The notes beneath the pieces were generated by a model. That model saw only the letters and a program-made list of their open reading frames with translations, had not been told where the DNA came from and did no database searches. Of a stretch of DNA of 64,000 nt, positions 37,397 through 50,570 are shown piece after piece. Positions within the stretch are counted from its first letter, which is position 1. The number at the start of each line of letters is the position of its first letter. The stretch comes from Chromobotia macracanthus (Eukaryota; Chordata; Actinopteri; Cypriniformes; Botiidae), in the NCBI GenBank assembly GCA_036877525.1, contig JAZGTH010000087.1, positions 2,584,001 to 2,648,000 of the forward strand. The letters are read 5' to 3'. A program made the translations under genes and the position numbers.

Positions 37397-40300
37397 CTCT
37401 CCTCTAACCAGGTTCCTCTTTCTCTTGGTCTCACTGTACGTATGTGCCTGGGGTTACAGTGATAAGAGGGGATCGAGATGATTTGAATGGGACTCAGGTG
37501 GGGGTGCTTGGCTCGCTCCTGATCTCTCTTCCTTCATGAGATTATAATAGGACTGATTGTGAACTCCGTTATCAACCATCGACGGCCAATCGGAAGCAAG
37601 ACCCAGAGGCTGAAATGAGTTTATTGTCCTCCCCAGATAACAGGTGGGCTTTACTGGGATGTTGAATCACTGTACACCTCCACAAGATTTGTGCTCTCAG
37701 CTAAAAGATTAATTCTGTCATAAATAGTTTTACTGGCAGCTAGAAGGACATTGTGGGTTTTGGGAAGCCTCCTCTGCACCGTGTTGCATCATGGCAAACA
37801 ATAAATACAAATTAATAAAATAGTAGAAAACAGACATTTAAAGGAAAATTCTCACCAAGTAAATTATCAGTCTTCCCTCATGCCATTCCAATCCTGTGAA
37901 ATTTCTTTCTTCATTAAAACACAAAAAGTGAAAGTTTCTGAAAGAAGGAATTTTCTTTGCTTTTGTGTAGGGACTAGGGGACAAGGGCTTCAAAACAACA
38001 AAATGCACCATAAAAGTATTGTAAGTGGTAGATATGAAAGAAATATGTCAGCTTTGTGTGAGTAACAGACATCATTTAAACAATTCATTGGTGTAGAGAG
38101 TCACTTTTATTGTTTGGAAAAGAATGGCCATGTTTTTTCAAAATTGATATTTTGCTTTCCACAGAAAGAAAACATACAGGTTTGAAGTAAATGACAACAG
38201 AATTTTTATATTTGGTTGAACTTTTCCTTTGGACTTGAAGTTGTTTTGTTTTAGAGCTACAGTGACAGCAATGGAACTGCAAAAATAACGGTGGATTCCA
38301 AACAGATTTCCCAAACGTCATTTCTCCCAGCAGTAGATGTGCCATTTTTCCTTTCATTTTTCGAGGCCTCAGGCTGACTGGCTCCTGAATATGGTCATCA
38401 GAGATGATGTCAGCAGACAGCCACTAATGGAGGCCAGTCTATCTATTCACTCCGTTTCATGGGTCAGACTCCCGGGATGAAATTGTGTAAGGAGACAGAC
38501 GTCCGGAGAGAAGGGACTGAATATTTAACCATGTCCATCCGTACATTCATATCAGGGTGCTCCTGCAGAAATAATTACATCTAAAGAATATTTTTGTGAC
38601 GGTGAAAGCTGTGGGTTGTTAGATTTTTGGACACACATACACTGCGGTCCAAAATGTCTTGCTTCTATTTTACATTCTTTTCTAATTTAACCAGTTTTTT
38701 ATTACCAGTGATGTTATTAGCATAATCATTTAAATGGAAAGTTGAATTGAAAAGTGAATGATGATCAAATTTACATGAATGTTGGAATTTGTCAGTATTT
38801 GGTATGTCCTACTTTTGCTTTAATGACAGCATGGACCAGACACAGCAGGTTTGTGCAAAATCTGACGATGCATGCTCTCCCAGCATGCTTTGAGAATACT
38901 GTAAATGTAAATTGTAAACTGAGTAAAATGTAACTAATCCACCTATTGGTAAGTGTGGTGGGTTTCCTCTTATTTTTAATACGATTTTATTTATTGTTTG
39001 AAACAGTATCCTCTGGTTGTTAGATTGCGACTTTGACGTCGTCAAGCGCTGGTCGTTCTCTTGCCTCTGAGTTCACATGTACACAAGTTAGATTTGCAAC
39101 AGATATATTGCAAGGTCCAGCAAAAGTCAAGGGGCAAATAATTAAAACTGCAATGACATGTGAGAGTTAATCTAAATTAAGTAATAATTGTGAATATGTA
39201 TTTGTGTCTGTCAGTGTATTTTTGTGAATGGCAGTATACACATTTGACTATTTGTCTGCATCTACAAGCTCTCGAGGTTTGCTGCTCTTTTACCTTCATA
39301 GAAAATGATCAGGAACTGACAGCAAACAGCCAAAACAATTGTTAAAAGAGACAAAAATAAATTAGAGACAACACAGTGTGGTCTCTAAATCTGCCCTAAA
39401 ATAGCAGGCAGGAAACATAGGCTATGACCACTATTAGCCCAAGATCTGGTTGAAGAGAGAATAAATGAGAGCGAGAAAGTGAGATTGTGATAAAGGAGTG
39501 CTGCTGGTTATTGGTAATTGGATTTGTAACACTTGAAGGAAAAAGCGTTTGGCACAACCGTGTTTATTCATGGAAAGAGGTTTCATATCCTGCTGAGACA
39601 CAGTTGGTCACTCAGGTGTGAAGGATTTAGACGTGATGAGAGCGAGTGTGTGTTTGTGTGTGTGTCCTCTTGTTTCTGAAATCTCCCCCTGAGCGTTTAT
39701 TCAGATTTGATTCAAGCCAAGCATATCATGAGTTTGATTAAATGATAACTGGTGCTATTAAATACAGATTAATGTAGCCACATAAACAGTGATGCAGTAA
39801 TTTAATGCTGAGAAAATAGAATTACTATGTTTTCGAATGTGTTTATCTTTAAAAGTAGCTTGGAGTACCATGTTAATACCTTGATATGTGACTATGGTAA
39901 TCCTTCATTACCATGATATTTCAGATTCACAGTTGTACTGTTGCAATTTTGTCCACTTGTTCACTGGAAGCAACATCCTCTGAGACGTCGGTTCAGTAGA
40001 TGTTCCATAGATCTTTGGCTTGGAAATAAACCACCCGGATCATTGAATCAAAGGATTATATCCATCTAAATTTCCCTGCGTTTGGAATTGTGTGAACTTC
40101 TTATCTGTGTGTAGCTATAATGTATTCACATTATTACTCATGTTGAACAAGTGGCTTATGTATTCTATTATGTCTAAAATCCCATTACATAATTCTAACA
40201 ACCATTGTGTGCATGTGTGTAAGGAACCCTGCCAGAGCTCAGCTCAACTGGAAGAAACAACTGGGTTTGACATTTCCACCGTAAATATCAGCTGTTATTT

Positions 40301-42115
40301 TAGTGTGGCATCTGGCTGGCTGGCAGGTAGCGGCGTGAACTTTGACTCAGTGTGTGTTCTTTGATCCCAGCTGAGCTGCACATCACGAAGCTCTGCGGTC
40401 CCACCGTGGAGAGGAACCGCCTGAGAACCCTTCAGCCCAAACCAACAAACACAAGGTGATGGCAAGGTGGCTTTTAGAGCCAAATTCACAGCATTAGTAA
40501 GTATATGTCATTTTGACCCAGTTTACACCTGTGTGTACATCTCAGGTTCATAGGTGGAGAAAGCTAAATATAGATATATATGGTCCAAAACATGTTGTGA
40601 TCATCAGATCACCCAAGCGCATCTAAAGGGCATCAAAAAATGCATGTTACCATAATGCATTTGCAGTGTAAATGCCAATTCGTCCTCATGTGTCCCAAAC
40701 AACATCAAAGCTTGCCTACTTCCCTATGACTCAAACATTTTGTTTTAACAAGACTTTAAACATTGTAGGTTAGATGCAGCTCTGACACAGATCTTGTGAA
40801 GCCGTTCAAAACATACGTGATGTCTGAGTGTGAACACTCATTGGCACCTGAATTGTGCTGACTTGTTCTCTTGTCTTCTTTGTTCATTTACCATCTGACC
40901 TCAGCAGACAAATCAAGGAACGCCGCACAACAGGAGCTCGCTGGAGATACAATAGAAGACCACACCACACCAGAAGGCAGATTGCGAAGTAATTTCATAT
41001 GCTGACATTTCACCTCAGGCTATTTATTCTTGCAGCTCAAGAGAGAGAACAAGGAACATCATCAGTTCACTTTTGATGTTTTTGAACTTTCTGTCATGCA
41101 ATCTCATTCTCCCTCACTCTCTCTCTCTCTCTCTCTCTCTCATCAGCACTCCCCTGTAAATTACTCTTCAAAATTGCCCCAATGTGTGTCAGCTTGAATA
41201 TGGTGGATTTCACCACTCTGTTCTAATCAGTAATCATCCTTCTTCTTCAAGGTCCTCCTTCAGGCCCCAAACACTGACCTCAGTGGTTGAGTCGCATAAA
41301 ATTACTAGATCAGTGACGTGTTGAAATATTTACTATTGTATTTTTGTATGGTCTTTTTCTTAAATAGTCAAAAGACTTCAACTGCTCTACATCAAATCCA
41401 TGATAAAATAATGTGCAAGTTGCTTATAGATTGTGTAGGTGGGAGGGACATTCTAACTCTTGATTTGAGTGATCATTCCTAATCATATTAATTCTTGAAT
41501 TCAATTGGACAAAAATGTATGTAGTGCATGATGACTTATCAAAGGGGCAAGCAACCAATTCAAGACCATTTTTTTGGATTCCTCCATGTTTTGGGCTTTA
41601 ATTATCACATTGCCTGCCTGCAGTTAAAAAACATCTGTCAATGTTTATAAACTAGCATATGGCTTTAGATATAACACATAAACTGCAAGCCACAATTTTG
41701 ATTTCATGCAATCTTTGAATGCTCGGAAATGTTCGGAAATGGCGTATACAGTAGGTATAAAGATGGGTATGAAAGATGGGCTGAAGGTCAGAAATGCGCT
41801 GTTTTGTGTGCAAGAAGGCTTTTTCGCATAACTTAACGAACACAGCAGGCTTGTTGGTGTACATGAGGACGCACATTTAAGTAAACACATTACAAGGAGC
41901 CTTCCCACACCCAGCCAATCACAACAGCACTTTACAGCTATCAAAGAAACATTAAGCTATTTTTCACCTCACCTCTGATTAACAGCAGTGCTGGAATAGC
42001 AGGACAGTGAATTATGATAAAGTCAAACGGTGTGAGTGGGTCAGTGGGGAGGAGCGCTCAGCGGTAACTGCGGCTGGAGAAAGACGCACGACTCTGTTGC
42101 CTGCTTGACAAAGTG

Positions 42116-42129
42116 GTTGCCATGGTAAC
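42116..42129. promoter_or_regulatory. RFX X-box palindrome
   Basis: GTTGCC-AT-GGTAAC, a perfect X-box, inside the GC-richer block at 42.0-42.45 kb between tnfaip2 and the LBH-domain gene. Confidence 0.5.
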
Positions 42130-44482
42130 ACCGCCGCTCAAAGTCCCAAAGGACAAGCACATCTGAAGAGCCCTCCAGCAGATGAGCGAGAGAATGAGAG
42201 AGGGATGAAATAAATAAAAAAGCGAAATGCATGTAGGTGGTGTGGGATTGAGCAATGGGGCAGGTGTGTAATGTTCACTTTATAATAGGTAGATGCCATG
42301 CGTCCCGCTGGCAGCGCCGATTGACATGTTATTGAAGCAGAGTTGCGGAGTGCGATGGCGTGGGCTTGAAACTTCTTTTGAACGCCGAGTCAAAGGGGCT
42401 TTTAATCTGAAAGACTAAGCCAAGAGAGCGTGAAATACTAATTTAAGACCTAAATGGAGGCTGAAGACCGAGATTGAACAATGGAGATTTTTTTTTTCAT
42501 CCTCTTTAAGTAATAGACTACACCAACGATGCACAAAGCTTAAGTCTACAAAATAAGATGACATGTTTGGTCCACCTACAGTTGCAACCTTCATTATTCA
42601 CAAACCCCTCAAAAAAACCTTTAGGATTGTTCAAAAGTGTTGGCTGCACTAAGTGTAGTTGTGTATTTTTGCGTGTGTGGGAGCGTGAGTATGCGTAGGA
42701 ACACTTATAAATCAGAGCCGACTCATACCGGCAGCTTCCGTGATGGGGAACAGTAACATCTCTCACCAGAGCGCACTTTGGCGTCTTCAAGTTCCTTTTG
42801 AGAGTGACGTATTTATTTTCAGGCTCCAAACAAGGTCACTCTGCCAGTAGCATTCTGTGGGAGAAAACTGAGTGAAAATAATCTCCAGCCTGTCAGGTCA
42901 GTACTACTGTAGACGGCAGTGTCTCATTTCCCAAGAGCCACCTTTCACACTGCCGATGTACTTTTAGTGGCATATCCTGGGAGAGTGTCTGCCAAAAAGC
43001 GCAAATCCAAAGTGACAGTTCTCTCCACCTGAACATAGATGATTCTCCACTTCATTTAGAGAGAAGGGAGCAAACCCAAGGCCTGGAAAAGGTCAGGACA
43101 AAGCATTCTGGGAAATGGTCGAATGAAGCAATTCATTTTAAACAGATCATTTTTAGACAAGTACCACAACAGCCCGTGTCTGTTCAGGAATCTTTTCACA
43201 TTCTTTCTAAGCTCAGTGATAAATTATTATGAGCACAACTGGCAGGGATGCTATTGGGCTAGAATAAGCAAAAATCATTGCTTTTGTCAACGCAGTAATC
43301 ATCTAAGAGAGCCTTCGGCTAATACCTGACATCTGCCCACAGGAAGTGCCTGATATGTCACGGCTGATTCTGTGTGTCCTTTTGATGGAGCATCAGAGCA
43401 CACATGTGAAAATAACTGATTTTAATGCTAACTGATCCTGTGCTGTGTTCATTCCCAGACAGATTATGAATATTTTAAGAGCAATACTAAACATCAAAAG
43501 AAGAGCATGAGATTTGTAATACAACAGTGACATTCCACAAGCACTGAAGAGCTTTGCCTTTGCAAGGTAACATGTACATATGATGGGCTAAATAATGAGA
43601 GTCCAAACATACATACAAACGGTATGTATTTGAAATAATGACATGTAACTACAAGGCAAAAACAAAAAGTTTACAGCAGTTCTGACAAACACTCATACAT
43701 AATCACCCAGCAATGTGCTAAACAGAGAATTTATGCAAATTAAATATGTGCAAGTGTATATCTGAAAAGCTTGTTAAAAAAAGATGCCCATTACTTTTTG
43801 ACAAAACAGAATGTAGGAGTGTTTGTGAAGACACTAAAAGAAATAATCCACTGTACATTGGGGAAGGAAATCTACATTGGTCAAGAGCCATCTGCACAGC
43901 AGTGCAGTTAATTTATATTATTTAAACTACACTTAATGTGCGCTTGATATATAGATACAATACATTAAAATTAGGATCATGAAGCGATGTACTTCTGACA
44001 GGAAGAAATTAAAGACTTTGGTTCAAAGCAAATAAGTTAAGTTAACACATACATAAGTTAATGCCAACCTGTAATTTATCAGGCATACAGTAAATGCATT
44101 CTAATAAGTATCATGGATTATGATGTTATTGAAATCATTTATAGCTCAATCACAGCAGCTGACTACCACTAGAGTTTGGCACATGAGCTAGTTCAGTTAA
44201 GACAGGCTCTTGGGCCTCGGCTCCACCTAGTGGAGTGGAGGTCAACGGGGGGCAGCTCTAGTGTGGATGATAGGCAGACCTAACTGGTGGAGTCTCTCGT
44301 TCACTCCTGTCTTTAAAGAAGACATTCACAGTGATTGGCTGGATTGGTGCCAACCATTGCCCATTAGTTTTCTGTCCCCCTGCCAGCCTCTTTACTGTCG
44401 TCTGTGGGTTTCTCGCCTAAAATACAAAACACATGTATCATCTCCATAACTCATTTTATGAATTTTGTATTATGTATTTTTG

Positions 44483-44535
44483 AGCATTTAGCAGATGCTC
44501 TTATCTAAATTGACATTTAAGGTGTACATTTAATC
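44483..44535 (-). mobile_element. SINE tail fragment
   Basis: GCATTTAGCAGATGCTCTTA is the inverted form of the 3' tail seen in cyprinid SINEs (compare 58465-58515). Only the tail remains. Confidence 0.4.
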
Positions 44536-44896
44536 TCTTTATGTGTTTTGTGTGTGTGTTGTGAGCTAGTGATCTACAAATCATCTAAACTGTAGGCGCA
44601 CTCACACTAGACTTTGTGTTACGTCTTTTTTTGCTTTACTGTCATTTGTTTCAACGCACGTGCACTTTAAAGAATGGGAAGTTCCTCTTCAACAAAAGTT
44701 TGTACAAAATTGTGACCTCTGACATTTGAGATCCAAAGAAAAAACTTCAAACCTGCATGTTTCGCAGTGGAATATAAAGTTTGTTTTAATGTTTTGAATG
44801 TATCATTACTTGTCATTTATAATGTATTATAAAAACAAAATGACATCATATCCTGTTGTCTATATTTGTTGTGGAGTCTGAAGTAATTTTGCATGC

Positions 44897-47407
44897 TTAA
44901 AGTCTGGTGTGGTTGAGCTTACTTGCAGCCTGGGCCTGTTTGTCTCTTGGGTCATCTGTAGGGCTCAGATCATCAGGTGGCCAGCGCAGTTCCCCACTCT
45001 CCACCTCCCCACTCTCAGTGGGTTCCACCACGATGGATGGCAAACGCTTGGAAAGCTTCGGGAACCGTTCATGGGAATCTGGGAAGATCTGTAGCATGGG
45101 GGCCATATTAGGAGACCACATTACCTGATGGTCCATACAGTCCATATAGTATTTAATTTTGTATATTGTTTATATATATATATATATATATTTTAGAGAA
45201 AATATAGATATAAGCTGACATTAAGCTGTAAGTTTTATTTAGAACACTCTTAGCTCTGCTGCTCCACCAGCTAGACCACCATTAACACCATCGAAACCGC
45301 ACTAGACACTACTATAAACCAGCTAGATCAGCATGGTAATTTATACTTTTTAGCAGGGTTACTACAGTGTGGAAGTGCTGATACACTATTATATTTCATT
45401 ACAAAAACGCATTTATTGCATGAAGTCGGGTTTAATCGATCTCAAACTTGGACACATTTAATACCAAAACTTACTTGGGAATTTCTGCATATTCCCATTA
45501 TATGCAAATAGCGTCTGTTTCCGAGGCAATCATTTGTAACAGGAGTAAATATTTATGTATGAAAGCTCCCTCAAGCATGTTCTATCAAGAGCCGCTTGAT
45601 GGGTCTCTATTAATGAGATGTTTGGCATTCACCTCATGCCTGAGTCCTGCTGCCATGGCACAGCCTTGTTCAGAGTTCAGAAGAGTAGGATGTGACTCAT
45701 GTTGTGTATGATTGCTGCTCCAGAATCGTGGTGAAGTGGGAACAAGGGCATCTTGAGTGTGCGTCTGTGTGCTTATATGTGTGTGATCATGTGGGTATCG
45801 AGGGAGTCTTCAATGATATGAGAACATCTGTGCTAACAGTGGTAAAACATGTGAAGGCTCAACAATAAGGGTTTTTTGTGCGTCCCAATTTTTTGCAACA
45901 TTTTCCAAACTTTCATTGGCCCTGAGGCAAAAATGAGAAATGTATTAGCAATCTGTTAAGAAGTATACTGTTTTAAAATTCAAGAGGGGGTAGCTCTGTA
46001 CATGACACCTGACAGGCATCTTAAGACTTCAAAAGAAATGAAGAAATAATCAAATAATAAAGATGAGTTTGTATTATAGTTGAATTGTTCATTTTAACAA
46101 TATTGCCCTATGTTAAACTGCATTTTAGAATGCTTTAACAAGCTTGAATGCAGAAATGCATCATGCGTCTATGTCCCCTCACTCATTGCACCTCAGTTCG
46201 CTCAAAAGCAGCTTTATGCAAATACGAACTAAACTGACAGCATAAATACAGCTTTAGCCAGATTGGGCAAGTGACAGTTCTGTGTTTTGGCCTGAAGCTC
46301 TGTCACACTGGCCTTGGGCCGTCCTGATTTTTGAGCCCTGGTGTGTGCTGGCATGTTGGTTTACGCAGAGCCCAGTGCAGGCTTACTGGACATGAGCAAA
46401 TGACAGAATGATACACAGGGTTCATTCAGCCAGCATATAACAGCACTGTTCATCAGAAAGGATAACGATGCTCGTTTCCTGAAAAGATTGTGACCTTTTG
46501 AGTCTCTCTCGAGTATCTGTCAGGAATCAGAATGCATCCAGGCTTCCTGCACGAGCAGACCGGCTTTTCTCAGTGATGTGAGCAGAATGAAAGGGACAGA
46601 ATAAACCCTGTCCACAGAGACCTATCACAGTCATCTCTCAGGTCACCAGAGCTGAGGTGTGTGTAACTTTAAAACCTATCTCCAGTTGTTGGTGTTCTAT
46701 GGCTGTTTCTATGGCTGGAATAACACATCTTTCCACAGATAACTAACCCAATGCAGAAATTCTTAAAAAAAGAAAGTCCTCTTATTTCTTTAAAAACAGT
46801 CAGTAAAAGGAAGTGCCTAAACTTGAAAGAATGTTTATCAACATCAGCATGTCAAACTAAATATATGATCACTTTTTTTCATTCATTTTAAACGAGGCCT
46901 GCAATTTTTGCATCCAAAAACGTGTGACATGCCAAAATATAGTTTAAACACATCAAAATTTGTAATCTGTAATTTGCCATTTGTAATGCTTTCATGCCTT
47001 TAAAACAGTCACAGGACACCAACGCATATTTTTGCCATGAATCTCTAGCTGGTCCACACTGAGGAGCAGAGGAAACCTGATTTTAAGAAAAGTAACTGTT
47101 TTATGAGGTGGCAATTTTCTTATGAATTGGTACAATGTAAATTGCACAAAAATGTTTAGAAAAAAGGCAAACATGAAAGTCCAACCCCTGGGTCCATCAC
47201 TGGGGCAAACGCAGATCATACAAAACATACTAATGAGAATGTACAAATTCATACGAATTAGTCACCAATTTAATCAAATGTAAAATAGTTATGAATTGGC
47301 ATGAGATTGTGTTGGCTTACCTGAAAAGAGATATTCTGATCCTCAGACGCGTCACTCACGCTGAAGTCTCCCACCGCTGAATCACAGCTGTTCATCACGT
47401 CCGTCAT
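44897..47407 (-). CDS. lbhd2: LBH-domain protein, probably LBHD2
   Basis: Two coding exons, 47407-47321 (29 codons from ATG, A at -3) and 45124-44897, joined in phase 0, give 104 aa (human LBH has 105). The first exon is acidic (MTDVMNSC...SDASEDQ). The second carries the LBH core: LQIFPDSHERFPKLSKRLPS, then IVVEPTESGEVESGELRWPP, and an acidic tail. LBH proteins are small, acidic, disordered nuclear transcription cofactors. The location between tnfaip2 and cdc42bpb matches human LBHD2 as I recall it, and argues against the separate LBH gene. A strong donor (GCAA|GTAAGC) lies after 44923, so a spliced isoform with another C-terminus is possible; otherwise the frame ends in KLNHTRL. The upstream exon continues 5' to an acceptor (CTTGCAG) near 47433. 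Confidence 0.85.
45173..45192. repeat. (TA)n microsatellite
   Basis: An uninterrupted alternating TA run just upstream of the second coding exon of the LBH-domain gene. Confidence 0.9.
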
Positions 47408-47434
47408 ACTGCCCGGCAACACGTTAAAACCTGC

Positions 47435-50375
47435 AAGAGTCAAGAGGAAGTGCATTTACACTCTGACAGTGTCACTGAATCCACTCATTTGCTTATGAAT
47501 ATGGGAGAGACTGATTCAGATGAGCCACCTGCAATAACCACAGCTGGGTCATTTTCTCATCTGTGAAAAGATCCTGCAGAAAGCATGCAGCCAATGCAGA
47601 CCTGCCATATCTCCGCGCATTTGTTATTCAAATCAGCTTTTCGACCATTTTCGAAGGAAATTACTTTCACACTCATCAGCTAAAATCAGGAGAGAGCACA
47701 CATGCAGCGGGAAGAAATGATATCAAAGCTGTTTTCTGATTCACTCTCATCTGGGAGATGAAAACCGAACAGTGTGGAACATTCAATTGTGACCTGAAAT
47801 GATAAAATTTTGTTCTCAACCAGATAAAAAAACTGTTTTAGTTTATTGAACCAATAAATCTTTGATCTTTCAGGTGAAAATACTTTTAATAATTTAACAT
47901 TCAGCTTGAAATAATAAACAGGATGAGGCTGGTTGCATTTACACAAATGTTGTGTGTGTACAATTGGCTTCTTTTAGCGACCGAATTTGTTTTAAATTTG
48001 TCAGGGGTACAAATTTGCTGGATTCTGTTTGCTGTAAAAACATCAAGCTTGCTATTTATTTTACACAGGTGCACCTGCAGATTATTAGCTATTGACTAAA
48101 AAGATTTTGGTGGGATTCTTGCATAATCAAGATGAATTGTCACATGATTTGTGTGAAATAGTCTGTGGAGCAGGTGGTGGTGCTGGTGGCCCTGCACATG
48201 ACACACACTGCATGCACACCGTCCCGCGTGAATGACGAAGATCGGCTGACTAAGACAGCCCTTTTCCACGAAAACATACAGAGACACCATCACGACACAG
48301 TGCTTGTTTAATTAAAACCATTGGGTTTTCCATTTGAGTCAAGCTAGTGCAGAAATGTACAAAGGTGTTTATTTCTGTGTTTGAGTTCAGTTTTCCTGTA
48401 AGCTAGTATTTTATCATTCAGAGACTGGATCTTAAAAACCCGCAGGCATACATGCAAAGTGCCTTATTTGCTATCATGCGCCATCTATGTGTGCTGCCCA
48501 TGCCACCCTCCTAAACAAATGCAGTCTATAGCCAGCTTTAAATCTGATGAAAGACATGCTATCACTCGATCATTTGCATGGATAAAACCAATATAGGCTT
48601 AGCTGATCTGAGATCTGGCTGTCAGGAGACCACAATGATGCTTCTTGTGCTTTGAAGTAATAGGGAGCAGCAAAGCTCCAAAGCCACACAGGTGACAGAT
48701 AAAATGAGAAAGTGCTTCACTACAGATCAGCCACTTTACTGACTTTTTATATGAGAAACCGGCAGTCTCTGAGGAAAGGATATTACAACGCCATTATCAC
48801 TGTAGCTTACCCATGATTCCATTTGGGAACCAGGTGACTCAAATATATCAAAGGAAGAGGGAATGGTGGAAAACTGGGGGTGAGCAGATGAAAGAAAGCA
48901 GCAATATGCGGTAATTTAAAAGAAAAAGGATTAAAGGATAGCGAAAATGAAGTGATAAAGAAATTAACTATTATGACCAAAGAACGGTCAGAGTACGCCT
49001 GATAAAACAAACCCACAACCAGTGATCACAGTTCAAAGCCTGTCTGTGAAAAACCATTCAATAAATAAATAAAATACTTTTTTTGTTTTTTACTAAAAAC
49101 CCTGTTAAGATTAATTAGTACCACACAGATGCTGGATGGCAGACAGATAAAGAAATTAAGCTGTTTATGTTCCCGTCCTTTAATGTTCGTTGAAAATGGA
49201 CTAATTATTCACGTTGGCTATTATGCTGATGGTGACCAGCACAAATGTGGTTCATGGACACCCGGACCCTTGTTAACATTCAGGCTTTTGCATCAGTGAG
49301 AGTGAGCCACAAAGACAAAAGGGGATTTGATTGGGGGATCAAAGGGCCGTGCATGTGCTGGGTGCCATTTACAGCGAGACAAAGCACTGTGGAAAACCGG
49401 CTTTGTAAGTGACCACACAAAGACGTCATACACTCATCAAAATGTTTAGCCCCAAAAAACTTCACTGGTGTTATCGTGGATCATTGCACAGAAGTTCTAC
49501 AGTGTCAAAAATGGCCATTGAACCTACAGCTGTGACAAGATATAAATGCTGGTTACAAACATTATTTTCTCCTCTCCTACCAATTAAACGTATCCTGCTT
49601 TGCATGGCTCAGTGTTTCTGGCTGAAAAATAGAGATGGTATCTGAATAATTTAATATGACCGGGTGCAAAGACAGAGTTCACCTCTTTCCTGGTGGCATG
49701 GAAAATCTTACGCCAATAGGCAAATGAAAGGTGCTCAACTCATCTGACTGAATCTGACTGAAGCTACAGTCAGCTTGGATCCGTTGCAAAACCTCACCGA
49801 AAAATCTCATAACTAAACATCAGTAAACCAAAGCCACTATGATAGGTAAACCCAACATGTCAAATATCAAGCTGGCTGTAAAACACAGCAAATTACATTA
49901 CAAGTAATGCTTATTACAAGCTTATTAGCTTATTACAAAACAAGTTAGACCCAGCAACAAAAACATCATTACATGCAAAGCCAAAATCAACAGATGAATG
50001 AATAAACAAATGTGAACCAGCCACTGCTGGACAATTACCAACAAACATCATGCAGTAACTTTTCAGATATTAAAAATACATCTGCAAGTTTTGTCCGTGA
50101 GAACAAATAATTCTGCTCCAGTTTAAAAGTGACTTTTGCTCTTATGTCAGAATGATGGAAATATCCATCAATGAAAACAGGAGGTCATGTCTGAATGCTG
50201 AACGCATGCAGTAATGGAAGTAATAGCAGTCATTGTGTTTAATAAGGACACAACCGCAGTTAAATGCCATCTGAGCAAGACGCAAGTTTCTTTTCTTCTT
50301 GCACAAATGTTAGTTTGCAAAAATGAATCCAATCAATCGCAAATGGTCAGTATTGGTGCACGTCTCGGTGGATAC
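47435..50375 (-). other. Presumed first intron of the LBH-domain gene
   Basis: No coding exon recognised. AT-rich sequence between the candidate leader exon and the first coding exon. Confidence 0.45.
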
Positions 50376-50570
50376 CTGCGGTCCTCAGAAGTGATCGCTC
50401 TCGGAAAGCCCGACACTGCTGCTGGATCTGTAGTGTGAGATTTAGGTAAGATCTCCCCAGCTGAAGCTCAAGCTTTGTAACCTCAGACAGCACGACAGAA
50501 ACAGCGACTGTAATTTCATGCGCGATCACCCGAGTCACAAGAGCGCGTCTGTGTGTGTGCGCGCATCTGT
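50376..50570 (-). other. lbhd2: Candidate 5' non-coding exon and TSS of the LBH-domain gene
   Basis: On the minus strand the sequence ends in ACCGCAG followed by a GTATCC donor after 50376. CpG- and GC-richer sequence, including a GT/GC simple repeat (about 50549-50580), lies upstream. It is an inferred leader exon; there is no transcript evidence. Confidence 0.4.

Larger units (their letters stand above)
30800..44896. other. Long gene-poor interval between tnfaip2 and the LBH-domain gene
   Basis: No gene was recognised apart from the orphan exon near 34 kb. The interval holds repeat fragments (35.0-35.25, 35.81-35.89, 37.32-37.40 and 44.48-44.53 kb) and a (CT)n tract at 41113-41141. A segment at 38.64-38.9 kb has wording typical of decayed fish DNA transposons. 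A relatively GC-rich block lies at 42.0-42.45 kb. In human the EXOC3L4 gene lies in this position; I see no trace of it here. Confidence 0.5.

Noticed and set aside
45250..45340. CCAGCTAGACCA-type words resembling a common fish repeat
   Set aside because: Too short and degenerate to delimit.
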